DNA from: Chitinophaga ginsengisoli
GTDB lineage: Bacteria > Bacteroidota > Bacteroidia > Chitinophagales > Chitinophagaceae
Length of the DNA stretch: 64,000 bases
Reading direction: 5' to 3'
Assembly: GCF_003014595.1 (NCBI RefSeq)
Contig: NZ_PYGK01000006.1
Span: forward strand, 433,157 to 497,156
In this document: in pieces, positions 47,901 to 54,661 of the stretch
Layout: each line of letters starts with the position of its first letter
How positions within the stretch are numbered: the stretch's first letter is position 1
Notes under the pieces: generated by a model
What the model was told of the DNA's origin: nothing
Seen by the model: the letters and a program-made list of their open reading frames with translations, nothing else
Database searches by the model: none
Translations under genes and position numbers: made by a program

Positions 47901-50900
47901 GGCTGAAAATGCGATTGACGGGCTTTTATTGAGACAGTTCCTGGGAAGAAGTTTGCCGGAATATATGATACCCTCCAGGTTCATACACCTGGCAGCCTTA
48001 CCCTTGAACAACAGTGGTAAGATCAGTTACCGGCACTTACCGGTTCCGGTAGATCAGCCGGTAGCTGCCGAAGAAACAGGAGGAACCGTAACAGAACAGC
48101 GCCTGCTGGCTATCTGGAAAGACATATTACAGCGGGGAGATATCGGGTTCTCCAGCGATTTCTTTTTATCCGGCGGTCATTCATTGAAAGCCATCCAGCT
48201 GATCACAAGGATATACCGTGATTTCAGTATACAGTTATCCATAGGGGATATTTTCGGAAACACCGTACTGGCAAGTTTGGCGGCACTGATTGATCAAACG
48301 CAGCAACAACAGTTCAGAGAGATCCCCGTAGCACCCGAAGCTGCATACTATCCGCTGTCACATGCGCAGCAACGTTTATGGCTGCAGGCATTGCGCCTGA
48401 AGGATGTACAGGCCTTCAATGGAATAGAGGTTTACCGCATCACCGGACACCTGAGACGGGATGTACTGGAAGCTGCATTCGCCGGGGTAGTGGAAAGACA
48501 TGAAAGTCTGCGGACGGTATTTGTCACCCGCGAGGGAACACCGATGCAGCAGGTAGTGGCGGCTGACTTCCGTATAACGTATGAAGATCTGCAGGGTATA
48601 CAGCAACAGGAAGAAGTAATAATAACACATATCCGGCAGGCAGGCGAATGGAAATTTTCACTGGACCATGGACCGCTGATACGCGTATTGTTGTTGCAGA
48701 CAGGGACAGAAGAGCATGTATTGCTATTGACATTACATCATATCATTGCTGATGAATGGTCTATGCAGGTGTTAATAAAAGATCTGCTGATCAGTTATAA
48801 TGCAGGCGTAAAAGGAGCGGTTAATCCGCTGAAGCCTTTGCGTATTCAGTACAAAGACTATACACTATGGCAGGCGCAGGAGCTAAGTAATGAGCGCCTG
48901 ACTGATCATGAGCAATACTGGTTGAAACAGTTGGGGGGGACCTTACCACAGCTGACCTTACCGGCAGACAGGCCAAGGCCGGCAGCACCTTCATTCAGTG
49001 GAGAACAGCTCACATTCCGTTTTTCTGAAGAAAGCAGTGCCTTGCTAAGGCAATATGTAAAGGCAAATCATGCCACACTGTTCATGGGATTATTGTCATT
49101 GGTGAAGGCGCTGTTATATCGTTACAGCGGGGAACGTGATATTATTATCGGAACGCCGGTAGCGGGTAGGGACCATGCTGACCTGGAAGACCAGATCGGC
49201 TATTACCTTAACACGTTGGCCCTACGTACCCATGTAGATGGTAATGCGGGATTTTATGCGTTATTGCAACAGGTGAAACAAACGGCGACAGATGCATTTG
49301 AACACCAGGTATATCCTTTTGACAGATTGGTGGAAATGTTGGGTGCAGGAGAAGATGTAAGCCGGAATCCTGTTTTTGATGTGGTGATGATATTGCAGAA
49401 CATCCGCCTGGAACCACTGGCTTCATTGGAAATGGAAGGTGTAGAGATTCTACCCTTACCCGGAGAACTGAAAACAAGTAAAGGTGATCTGCGATTCCTC
49501 TTTGCTGAGGAAGAAGGCTATATCAGTGGAAATATTGAGTATAGTACAGACCTGTTTAACAGGGAACGTATAGAACAGATCATTAAAGACCTGCAGGCAT
49601 TGTTGATATTGGTACTGCAGTCACCGGAAGCGCCTGTTTCCTCCTTGGCTTACAGGGAGGATGCATCGTGGCAAGTAGCCTCATTCAACGCCGCTATAAT
49701 AGCGCCTGTATATCCGTTTCTGACAGACGTTATCACTGCACAGGCATTACAACAGCGGAATAAAACAGCCATCAAAGATGGGGAGGATGCTATCAGTTAT
49801 GAAGAACTGACAGCACGTTATACGATGCTGGCTGCTCACCTGGAACAGCGCACACCTGTACAATCAACAGTGGCCGTTGCATTGAAAGCAGGCATAACAC
49901 AGGTAAGTAGCTTGCTGGCGTGTTTTAAAGCCGGTATGATATATCTGCCAATGGATGCCGGCATGCCTGTACAACAGTTGATCTATATACTGAAAGAGGC
50001 TACACCTGCTATATTGATTACTGACAGAGAGCAGGTGTCTGCCTGGGAAACAATATTACAGCAGAGTGGCCATACGGCTGAGATACTGGTGCCGGCAGAG
50101 TTAGAGGCTACAAATACAGTGGCATCAGCACAGGTCACCAGCAATATGTCCGCTTATATATACTATACTTCAGGTTCCACCGGAATGCCGAAGGGGATTG
50201 TAGGAAGTCAGGGCAGTATCAGTCATTATGCACATTGGCATGCAGCCGCTTTTAATATCGGGGTGAATGACAATATCAGTCAGCTGGCGCCGGTCACATT
50301 TGATGCTTCACTGAAAGATATTTTCCCTGCATTGATGACAGGGGCCACCTTACATATACCATCACCGGCTATCCGTCCACAGATGGACCTGCTGGCTGCA
50401 TGGCTGTCTGATAACAATATCACTATACTGCAAACCGTACCATCATTGTTCCGGTTGATCACTGCCAGTCTGCAGAAGCCATTGCCAGCTATCCGGCAGG
50501 TGGTGCTGGCAGGAGAAAGGCTGTATGGCAGAGATGTGATTAACTGGAGAACAATACACGGTGCAACTGCCAGCATCTCTAATCTGTACGGCTTAACAGA
50601 AACCACCGTCTTAAAGACCTGCTATCATATACCGGAAACTGAAATCACTCCGGGAGCAGTCATTCCTGTAGGATATCCTATCACGCATACCGCCATAGCT
50701 GTGCTGAATAATAATCACTATTGCCAGGAAGGGGAAATCGGGGAAGTGTATATCAGTAGCCCGTTCGTGACCAAAGGCTATTTATCACCTGTGCATAAAG
50801 ACATCTTTGTAACACACCCATTTGTAGAAAACGTGCAGGTAGTGCGTACCGGCGACCTGGGACGTTATCTGCCAGGAGGTCTCCTGGAACTGTTGGGCAG

Positions 50901-52866
50901 GAAGGATGAACAGGTGAAGTTACATGGCGTCAGGGTTGAAACAGCTGGCGTGCGCTCGGCTATTCTGGAGCAGGAGGGTATTACACAGACAGAACTGGTA
51001 TTGCACGAAGAACAGGAACTGATCTGTTATTATACAGGCCGGCATTACGAGGCAGAAGAATTGAGAAAGGCATTGGCAACAATACTGCCGCAAAGCCATC
51101 TTCCGTCAGCTTACATCTGGCTGGAAGTATTCCCGATGAATATTAATGGCAAGGTAGATCGCAAGCGCTTACCACGTCCTGAGTTGGTATTGGCCAGCCG
51201 TCAGCGGGAGTTACCACATGCCGGTATAGAACGGCTGGTAGCAGATATCTGGGAGCAGATACTGGGTACTACAGATGTTGGCAGAGCGGAGTCTTTCTTT
51301 ACAATGGGTGGATCTTCCCTGAAGGCCATACAATTACTATCACGCATTTATAAGATGTGTGAAGTACAGCTGAGTATTGCAGATGTATTTGAATATCCCA
51401 CAGTAGCAGGACAGGCAAGGCTGATACTGGGCGCATTGAAGACGGCTTACCTGGCCATTCCACATGTAGCAGAAGCAGCAGATTATGCGCTTTCTTATGC
51501 CCAACAGCGTTTGTGGGTACTGGAAGAACAAATGGAGGGACAAGCCACGTTCAACATCTTCATGAGTTATCTCCTTGAAGGCTCAGTACATCGGGCACTA
51601 CTGCAGCAGGCATTTACCACACTGGTACTACGACATGAGAGTTTAAGAACAGTATTTGTGCTGAACAATGGTGTACCAAGACAAAAGATATTAACGCAGG
51701 CCAACATCAGCATACAATATGAGGACCTTAGGGCGGCAACGGATAAAGAAGAGATAGTAGAGGAATACAAAAAGCAGGTGGCCTTGTCACCATTCGATCT
51801 CCGTGAAGGCCCATTGATGCGTGTTGTGCTACTCCATTGTGATGAAGAAGAGTATGTACTCTTATTCGCCATCCATCATATTGTAGCAGATGAGTGGTCA
51901 TTGCAGATATTGGTAAGAGAAGTACTAAACCTATATAACAACTACGTAGCAAGTACAGAGGTAGTGTTGCCATCCTTACCGCTGCAATACAAGGATTATG
52001 CACATTGGCAGTCAGCAGCCATGGAGAGTGTTCGCTTAAAGGCACAGCGCAGTTACTGGCTGGCAAAACTGGGTGGAACATTGCCGGTGCTGGAACTACC
52101 GGTAGACAGACCAAGACCGGCAGTTCAGACTTATAACGGGCAACAGTACCTCTTTGAATGGAGCCCCGAGATCAGCAACAGCTGGCGTTCGTTCCTGGAA
52201 GCGCAACATGTAACGATGTTTATGGGGCTATTATCACTGGTGAAGTTGTTGTTATTCCGTTACAGTGGTCAGCAGGATATCATCGTAGGAACGCCTGTAG
52301 CAGGCCGTGATCATCCGGACCTTGAAGGACAGATCGGCTACTATCTGAATACACTGGCCTTAAGAAGCAACATCAACGGAGAAAGCGGATTCAATACACT
52401 GTTATCTGCTGTGAAACAAACTTCGCTGGAAGCATTCGATAACCAGCTGTATCCTTTTGACAGGCTGGTAGAAGAGTTGGGCGTCAATAGAGATCTTAGC
52501 CGTTCACCATTATTTGATGTGGTATTGATATTACAGAACGTACAGGTGGAAGCTATCGCATTGCCGGAAATGGCTAATGTACTGATTACGCCTGCTGCAA
52601 TGGATCCCGGTATCAGCAAGGGCGATCTGCGTTTCCAGTTTGAAGATCAGGGTACACATATCAACGGCAGTATAGAATACAACACAGATATCTATGACAG
52701 GGCACGCATTACACGTATGTTACTCCATCTGCAGCAGCTAATGGTAGCTGTAATGGCACAGCCGGAACTGCCCTTAACCACCCTCAATTATCTGACAGAA
52801 GAGGAGCGCGAAGAAGAACGCCTCCAGTCTGATATGTTCAGCGCTACTATAGACAAAGGTTTTTAA
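37015..52866 (+). CDS. Non-ribosomal peptide synthetase, A-T-(C-A-T)x4-C
   Basis: 5283 residues with five adenylation, five carrier and five condensation domains; no epimerase, methyltransferase or thioesterase domain was seen. Carrier phosphopantetheine serines are at residues 590, 1631, 2677, 3723 and 4768. The condensation active sites (778, 1819, 2866, 3908, 4954) all read HHIxxDE instead of HHxxxDG. The protein starts directly with an A domain and ends with an unpaired C domain (tail ERLQSDMFSATIDKGF), so its ends must pair with other synthetases. A2 matches a glycine code; the other A domains are not assigned. It starts at ATG 37015, with 203 bases separating it from the permease and no clear promoter there, and heads an operon whose later genes follow at gaps of 2 to 22 bases. 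Individual modules are listed below. Confidence 0.95.
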   Translation: MIKELIHTVFEDIAEQYPTKTAVEEDNCNITYQQLNKQANRIAHLILSLNISSGTHVAVILPSGVHLVSTLLGCLKAGVVYLPLSRNTGAPAHHIFHQTNPGFIITESDHLPALESMLSTLSGTMPPLLVFPSSMHGLLKGLDLQDMGIISAVEEPAMLWEWDNGKYLRTDISLDDQQFTDPGLAIDKQSDAYIFFTSGSTGISKGIIGSYKSLAHYIHWHRGAFNVNENTRISQLAPVTFDASLKDILVAITAGATLHVPATGLKEQSDLLATWLHEKDITLLQTVPSIFRLITKSLKENGRDLPSLEQVVLAGEKLYGKDVLNWRQVNGEKTRLTNMYGLTETTILKSCYHIQSWNWDPGETIPVGTPISNSMIAVVNQDQICAPGEIGDIYIKSPFMTKGYLDTSLNSRLFVQNPLVSDRQDIVCYTGDIGRYREDGNLELLGRRDEQIKLHGVRVELDAVKAVALKQEGIEQVELLLHTNDEFQQELICYYSGKQYEPAALRALLEVTLPKEYLPAYYIWLAAFPLNINGKVDRKKLPRPWELLEDDNYEAPLPGVETQLLKIWQRILGNEKISRHASFFVSGGSSLKAIQLVSRIYREMEVQLSIADVFNATSIAAQAELIYATGKHLQPLITPVAQQSHYGLSHGQRRLWVLEQLHDKLVAYSRPDAYRLQGKINVEALEQAFIAVIKRHESLRTGFIAVDGEPRQVIIPADAVKWNIAYTDLRAIAEQEQQLDEILSGETQVHFNLSAAPLIRVSVVQLAEEEYVLIHALHHIISDEWSMQVLIREVLSVYNDPALVLPELTFQYKDYAAWQATQLSGANLKKHADYWLSQLQGELPVLELPTDYERPAVKSYKGAQVAVSLPAALTSRLKALAEGEGGTLFMGLVSLVKTLLYRYSGQDDIITGIPVTGRSGAGLEQQIGFYLNTLPLRSHINGEHGFVTLLQQIKEQALALYAHEVYPFDLLVDQLQLQRDMSRSPVFDVAIIYREEQTTQQEPEMQGVQVSQIGMPVHTSLYDLTFWFSHTGDIVKLILEYNTDVFAVQRITNACDHLLQLLDSVLTDSNQPLNKISYLSKQESEWIQQQLTGTQLSYPADSTLIALFEEQVRQTPAQKALVIGNEVWSYHDLNVRANQLANYLLQQHKIAPGDVIALKTDRNEWLLPGILGILKTGAAYLPVDPSLPEARIAFMLKDSDTRVILTDRQEDEEDCTTVYMPEVLKAPYTLLVDNPPIAANGDSLAYMMYTSGSTGTPKGVLVPNKAVINLLYSMTAMLEVKDSDSLLAVTTYSFDISVLELFLPLLNGATVILAENETVNSPLLLQEMIRIQQPTIMQATPSLWSLLFEHGWNGHSGMKLLSGGEALGRTLAGQLLGAAAEVWNVYGPTETTIWSAAHKVTTADAAIPLGRPVANTTIYLLDDQGLPVPAGVPGNLLIGGAGLSDGYWKRPALTTEKFIKVPLVANGLLYRTGDKCAIGFDGMLYFSGREDEQVKIRGYRVETGEIAEQINQYKGILQSVAVLKTVDAEQQLVAYFVASDKIDIASLRTYLATFLPAYMMPAAFVQMEQLPVNANGKIDRKALPLPEMHDAREYIAPVTKEERTIAAIWQEILGVDTLSVTDNFFHLGGHSLKAIQVIARIYRDLQIRVGLKDLFHYPVLSAFAAVVRNADHSSYAHIPEVLPQEYYPLSHAQRRLWLLHQLEGNAVLYNLPMSYYFNGVLNEAALNDAFSALLARHESLRTRFVMRDDNPVQEIISVEHLAFRIVREDLREEEDVRKAAEARALELALLPFELSDAPLLRVHLLQTADQECLFFLCIHHIIADEWSIRLLIRELLYYYNSFQHENITPLPALRIHYKDYASWQLEALNDAQLTLHRQYWKEQLSGPLPKLELPSDRLRPVVQHYSGGQIIYHFNQEGTAGLDGLCRQEQATRFILLTTLVKTLLFRYSGQEDIIVGTPVAGREHTDLENQIGYYLNILPLRSYPGGRTTFRQYLRELRETAFNAYTHQAYPFDMLVDELGLKRDISRAPLFDIVITLENAAEDLYPEMNDIEISEVVLHPELSKVDLHFIFRETSEGLYLKLEYSRELYDEDRMLRMMQHLESLMIAVARDPETELAKLNILPEAERAQILSIFNNTTFDYPRNITLVDLFEAKVKQSPDAVALMSGDKSMTYAVLNEKANRLAKVLRHQHGIESGTPVGVMAGQQEWLVIAILGVLKAGGAYVPIDVSYPAERISYIIEDTSLPLLITISDYLLDVTYFTGQLLVADIEIPELPVSEGDLPAVSGPSDLAYIIYTSGSTGKPKGVMVKHAGVVNMVQNELSVFGTTTTDRVLQFASPSFDASVAEIFMAFAAGATLVLIPAALGRDATRVTEYMEAAGVTVVILPVSYLTALDITKLHFLRKVITAGDVAHVPTAVACAAFADYYNCYGPTEATVWASSYQVTAADAGQGRLPIGKPVHNVRMYILDELQQLLPVGISGEICIGGAGVAAGYYNNEILSTAKFIKDPYGAGFLYRTGDTGRWLADGNIDFTGRLDDQVKIRGYRIETGEVEQALLSYPGVSAAVVKAFGSDADKYLAAYYTATGNIAGASLRTHLQQFLPEYMLPSYFVQVEQFRMNNSGKIDRKALKAPQADSQVAVEKPVTATEAVLLEIWKEILGNEQLGTKHHFFDAGGHSLKGIQVVTRVYKQLGIRIELKDLFLYPVLSDLAAEIDRTQAGSYTPISTVAAQTHYKLSHAQRRLWVLDQFEPEGSIAYNLPVAYRLEGKLDLNALATAFHTLIERHESLRTVFEVVEGVPMQRIQTVAESGFELQLEDLRGNLQAEEQARDKAMQLALEPFDLKNGPLLKAKLMQTADEVFLFVLSMHHIISDERSLRVILEELIAVYNSTLTGTSFSLPVLKGQYKDYAAWQEMELSGERVQQHRTYWLNRFEGDIPVLDLPADHPRPPVQTYNGGQVYIKLPEALSNGLKKLASSEGASLFMGLVTLVKALLYRYTGQEDIIIGSPAAGREHPDLEHQIGFFINTLVLRSRFDGKESFRRLLQQVKQTALEAYSHQVYPFDTLVDELDLERDMSRAPLFDVVVVLDNTSEQPLPAMPGLNVEDALVQLPVSKIDLRFFFTDTASGIGLTLEYNSDLYNRDRIQRMTSHLEQLLIGVLASPEKSLQTFEILSDVEQELLTSFNHTTVVFPAKDTLVALFEEQVRLHPDAIALEGPGWNCSYHTLNERANQLARLLLDTHQVKKGDIAAIMPGRNEWQIIGLLGALKAGLAYLPIDSKLPKDRIRFMLEDAGAKILLTESAFMFDIDYFSGSLVVMDIELYNADLPVENPETETGANDLAYVIYTSGSTGQPKGVKINHSSAVNMVFNQQHVLSVSREDKVLLFSSFSFDGAVFETFMAICSGGVLVIPEEDTLKNAEKLLDYITATGVTAAVFPSAFAAMLPPERLAVLRFMITAGDVAPVETLLKASAYTTCYNGYGPTENTVCTTLYKVSKTDRGRRSLPIGRPVGNVQVYVLNAAAAIQPVGIDGELCIAGVGLSAGYLDRQALTADKFIANPFGTGLLYRTGDKGRWLPDGNLQFSGRIDNQVKIRGFRIEKDEIAQALSLFPGIDGVAVVVRQLAGDKYLVAYYAAENAIDGLLLRQFLGRSLPEYMIPSRFIHLAALPLNNSGKISYRHLPVPVDQPVAAEETGGTVTEQRLLAIWKDILQRGDIGFSSDFFLSGGHSLKAIQLITRIYRDFSIQLSIGDIFGNTVLASLAALIDQTQQQQFREIPVAPEAAYYPLSHAQQRLWLQALRLKDVQAFNGIEVYRITGHLRRDVLEAAFAGVVERHESLRTVFVTREGTPMQQVVAADFRITYEDLQGIQQQEEVIITHIRQAGEWKFSLDHGPLIRVLLLQTGTEEHVLLLTLHHIIADEWSMQVLIKDLLISYNAGVKGAVNPLKPLRIQYKDYTLWQAQELSNERLTDHEQYWLKQLGGTLPQLTLPADRPRPAAPSFSGEQLTFRFSEESSALLRQYVKANHATLFMGLLSLVKALLYRYSGERDIIIGTPVAGRDHADLEDQIGYYLNTLALRTHVDGNAGFYALLQQVKQTATDAFEHQVYPFDRLVEMLGAGEDVSRNPVFDVVMILQNIRLEPLASLEMEGVEILPLPGELKTSKGDLRFLFAEEEGYISGNIEYSTDLFNRERIEQIIKDLQALLILVLQSPEAPVSSLAYREDASWQVASFNAAIIAPVYPFLTDVITAQALQQRNKTAIKDGEDAISYEELTARYTMLAAHLEQRTPVQSTVAVALKAGITQVSSLLACFKAGMIYLPMDAGMPVQQLIYILKEATPAILITDREQVSAWETILQQSGHTAEILVPAELEATNTVASAQVTSNMSAYIYYTSGSTGMPKGIVGSQGSISHYAHWHAAAFNIGVNDNISQLAPVTFDASLKDIFPALMTGATLHIPSPAIRPQMDLLAAWLSDNNITILQTVPSLFRLITASLQKPLPAIRQVVLAGERLYGRDVINWRTIHGATASISNLYGLTETTVLKTCYHIPETEITPGAVIPVGYPITHTAIAVLNNNHYCQEGEIGEVYISSPFVTKGYLSPVHKDIFVTHPFVENVQVVRTGDLGRYLPGGLLELLGRKDEQVKLHGVRVETAGVRSAILEQEGITQTELVLHEEQELICYYTGRHYEAEELRKALATILPQSHLPSAYIWLEVFPMNINGKVDRKRLPRPELVLASRQRELPHAGIERLVADIWEQILGTTDVGRAESFFTMGGSSLKAIQLLSRIYKMCEVQLSIADVFEYPTVAGQARLILGALKTAYLAIPHVAEAADYALSYAQQRLWVLEEQMEGQATFNIFMSYLLEGSVHRALLQQAFTTLVLRHESLRTVFVLNNGVPRQKILTQANISIQYEDLRAATDKEEIVEEYKKQVALSPFDLREGPLMRVVLLHCDEEEYVLLFAIHHIVADEWSLQILVREVLNLYNNYVASTEVVLPSLPLQYKDYAHWQSAAMESVRLKAQRSYWLAKLGGTLPVLELPVDRPRPAVQTYNGQQYLFEWSPEISNSWRSFLEAQHVTMFMGLLSLVKLLLFRYSGQQDIIVGTPVAGRDHPDLEGQIGYYLNTLALRSNINGESGFNTLLSAVKQTSLEAFDNQLYPFDRLVEELGVNRDLSRSPLFDVVLILQNVQVEAIALPEMANVLITPAAMDPGISKGDLRFQFEDQGTHINGSIEYNTDIYDRARITRMLLHLQQLMVAVMAQPELPLTTLNYLTEEEREEERLQSDMFSATIDKGF
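38932..42040 (+). other. NRPS module 2: C1-A2-T2, predicted glycine
   Basis: C1 has HHIISDE at 778-784. The A2 specificity residues read D-I-L-Q-L-G-V-I-W-K, one change from the known glycine code DILQLGLIWK. The carrier motif is GGHSLKAIQ (Ser1631). Confidence 0.75.
42068..45170 (+). other. NRPS module 3: C2-A3-T3
   Basis: C2 has HHIIADE at 1819-1825. The A3 code reads D-A-A-I-I-A-C-V-W-K (from FDASVAEI, VITAGD, NCYGPTEATVW), a small hydrophobic pocket that I cannot assign. The carrier motif is GGHSLKGIQ (Ser2677). Confidence 0.8.
45190..48300 (+). other. NRPS module 4: C3-A4-T4
   Basis: C3 has HHIISDE followed by Arg instead of Trp (2866-2873). The A4 code reads D-G-F-V-I-A-G-V-C-K (from FDGAVFET, MITAGD, NGYGPTENTVC). 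It shares the ITAGD loop with A3 and is not assigned; an aromatic or larger hydrophobic residue is possible. The carrier motif is GGHSLKAIQ (Ser3723). Confidence 0.8.
48345..51440 (+). other. NRPS module 5: C4-A5-T5
   Basis: C4 has HHIIADE at 3908-3914. The A5 code reads D-A-K-Q-V-A-L-V-L-K, almost that of A1, and the surrounding sequence (ISQLAPVTFDASLKDI, VVLAGERLYG) is shared with A1. The carrier motif GGSSLKAIQ (Ser4768) also matches module 1 rather than modules 2-4. Confidence 0.82.
51480..52866 (+). other. NRPS terminal condensation domain C5, no following A domain
   Basis: A full C domain (HHIVADE at 4954-4960, SYAQQRLWVLEE at its start) followed by about 15 residues of tail. It must join the module-5 peptide to an acceptor carried by another protein, or act in release. 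Confidence 0.85.
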
Positions 52867-52886
52867 CCATTATAAAATCATCATCC

Positions 52887-54641
52887 ATGAGTTTAAATAT
52901 AATTGGCATCTCCGCCTTTTACCATGATTCAGCCTGTTGTATACTCCAGGACGGCGTATTGAAAGCCGCCGTGCAGGAAGAAAGATTCAGCAGAAAAAAG
53001 AATGATCCCGATCTGCCAAAGGCTGCCTTTAACTATTGCCTGAAAGAAGCAGGCATCACTATTTCTGATATTGATTGCATCGCCTATTATGAAGATCCTG
53101 TAAAGAAATTGTCCAGGCAGTTATGGAGTGGTAGCAGATTTGTTACTGCGGATAGTATACGTAATACAGATCATGCAGCAGTAGAACGGCAGATCAGGGA
53201 ACAGTTTGGTTATGACGGGCCTGTCAGGTTCTACGAACATCATCAGTCACATGCAGCCAGTAGTTATTATTATTCCGGTTACGACCATGCTGCTATTCTC
53301 ACGGTGGATGGCGTGGGAGAGTGGGCTACCACTACCTATGGCATGGGTAAAGGTGCGAAGCTGGAACTGTTCGAAGAAGTATCCTTCCCGGATTCACTGG
53401 GATTATTATACAGTACTATTACCAGCTACCTCGGTTTCAGCGTAAACAGTGGAGAGTATAAGGTAATGGGACTTGCGCCTTATGGCAAGCCTTTATATGT
53501 TGACAAAATAAGACAGCTTATCAGGAGCGGTGAGGCCGGTCAGTATGAGCTGAACATGGAATACTTTGATTTCCTGAAAGGAGAGAAGATGTACAGTGAG
53601 GCCTTACCTGTATTATTCGGGTTGGCGCCGAGAAAGAAGGAGACAGCAATACTGCCGGTGCATGAAGATATTGCTGTCAGTTTACAGGTAGTGCTGGAAG
53701 AGATCCTGATAGAGAAAGCGCGTTATCTGCATGAAAGAACAGGCGCGGAAAATCTTTGTATGGCCGGCGGTGTAGCATTGAACTGTGTGGCGAATGGAAA
53801 GATCCTGAAGAGTAGTCCTTTTAAGCAACTTTTTGTGCAACCCGCTGCGGGAGATGCCGGATGTGCATTAGGGGCAGCAGCATTGGCGCATACTGATCTA
53901 TCAGGAGAGGCAATGACCAGTCAGTTGGAACATGTTTACCTGGGGCCTTCTTATGGTTCGACAGATATCAAGAAACTGTTAAGTGCTACGTCTCTGCGCT
54001 ATACACAACAAAAGGATGATGAGGAACTCGTGAAGCAGGTAGCACAGCGCCTGGCAGAAGGTAAAGTGATAGGCTGGTTCCACGGTAGAATGGAGTTTGG
54101 TCCGCGGTCACTGGGGGCACGTTCCATACTAGCTGATCCGAGAGGGGCCGATATGCGTGACCGCATCAATGCAATGGTAAAGAAGCGTGAAGCTTTCCGC
54201 CCCTTTGCACCTGCTGTACTGGAATCGGCAACAGGCGAACATTTTGACATAGATCATCCATCCCCCTTTATGCTGGAAACCTGCCAGGTGATCTCGTCTT
54301 TTGACCTGCCTGCTATTACCCACGTTGATGGTTCTGCCAGGGTGCAGACAGTAAGCGAAAAGACCAATCCACGGTTTGCTGCATTGCTGAAGGCTTTCGC
54401 TGATTTAACAGGATGTCCTATCCTGCTGAATACCTCCTTCAATGTAAGAGATGAACCTATAGTATGTAACCCGGAGGAAGCATTGATCTGTTTTGTTACC
54501 ACGGATATAGACTGCCTGATACTGGAAGATTTTATCATTGACAATGAAAACAATGATACCAGCATATTGGAGATGATCAACCAGAATCTGCTGGAGCGTC
54601 CTTCATTCGAACTGAATCCTAATGTCTACACTTTTATCTGA
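52887..54641 (+). CDS. NodU/CmcH family carbamoyltransferase
   Basis: 584 residues, normal length for the family. The N-terminal Kae1-like part has NIIGISAFYHDSACCILQDG, EERFSRKKNDPDLP, HHQSHAASSYYYSGYDHAAI (metal-binding His) and VNSGEYKVMGLAPYG. The C-terminal part has GWFHGRMEFGPRSLGARSIL and the NTSFNVRDEPIV end motif. These enzymes use carbamoyl phosphate and ATP to carbamoylate hydroxyl groups (NodU, CmcH, TobZ). Twenty bases after the NRPS, it is the likely tailoring enzyme that carbamoylates a hydroxyl on the peptide or its fatty acid. Confidence 0.93.
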   Translation: MSLNIIGISAFYHDSACCILQDGVLKAAVQEERFSRKKNDPDLPKAAFNYCLKEAGITISDIDCIAYYEDPVKKLSRQLWSGSRFVTADSIRNTDHAAVERQIREQFGYDGPVRFYEHHQSHAASSYYYSGYDHAAILTVDGVGEWATTTYGMGKGAKLELFEEVSFPDSLGLLYSTITSYLGFSVNSGEYKVMGLAPYGKPLYVDKIRQLIRSGEAGQYELNMEYFDFLKGEKMYSEALPVLFGLAPRKKETAILPVHEDIAVSLQVVLEEILIEKARYLHERTGAENLCMAGGVALNCVANGKILKSSPFKQLFVQPAAGDAGCALGAAALAHTDLSGEAMTSQLEHVYLGPSYGSTDIKKLLSATSLRYTQQKDDEELVKQVAQRLAEGKVIGWFHGRMEFGPRSLGARSILADPRGADMRDRINAMVKKREAFRPFAPAVLESATGEHFDIDHPSPFMLETCQVISSFDLPAITHVDGSARVQTVSEKTNPRFAALLKAFADLTGCPILLNTSFNVRDEPIVCNPEEALICFVTTDIDCLILEDFIIDNENNDTSILEMINQNLLERPSFELNPNVYTFI

Positions 54642-54661
54642 TCTTAATAAAAAAAAGGAGT

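Noticed and set aside
52887..54641. Reading this as a tRNA threonylcarbamoyl (TsaD) protein
   Set aside because: Length, the EERFSRKKND segment and the C-terminal EFGPRSLGARSI and NTSFN motifs are those of NodU/CmcH O-carbamoyltransferases.
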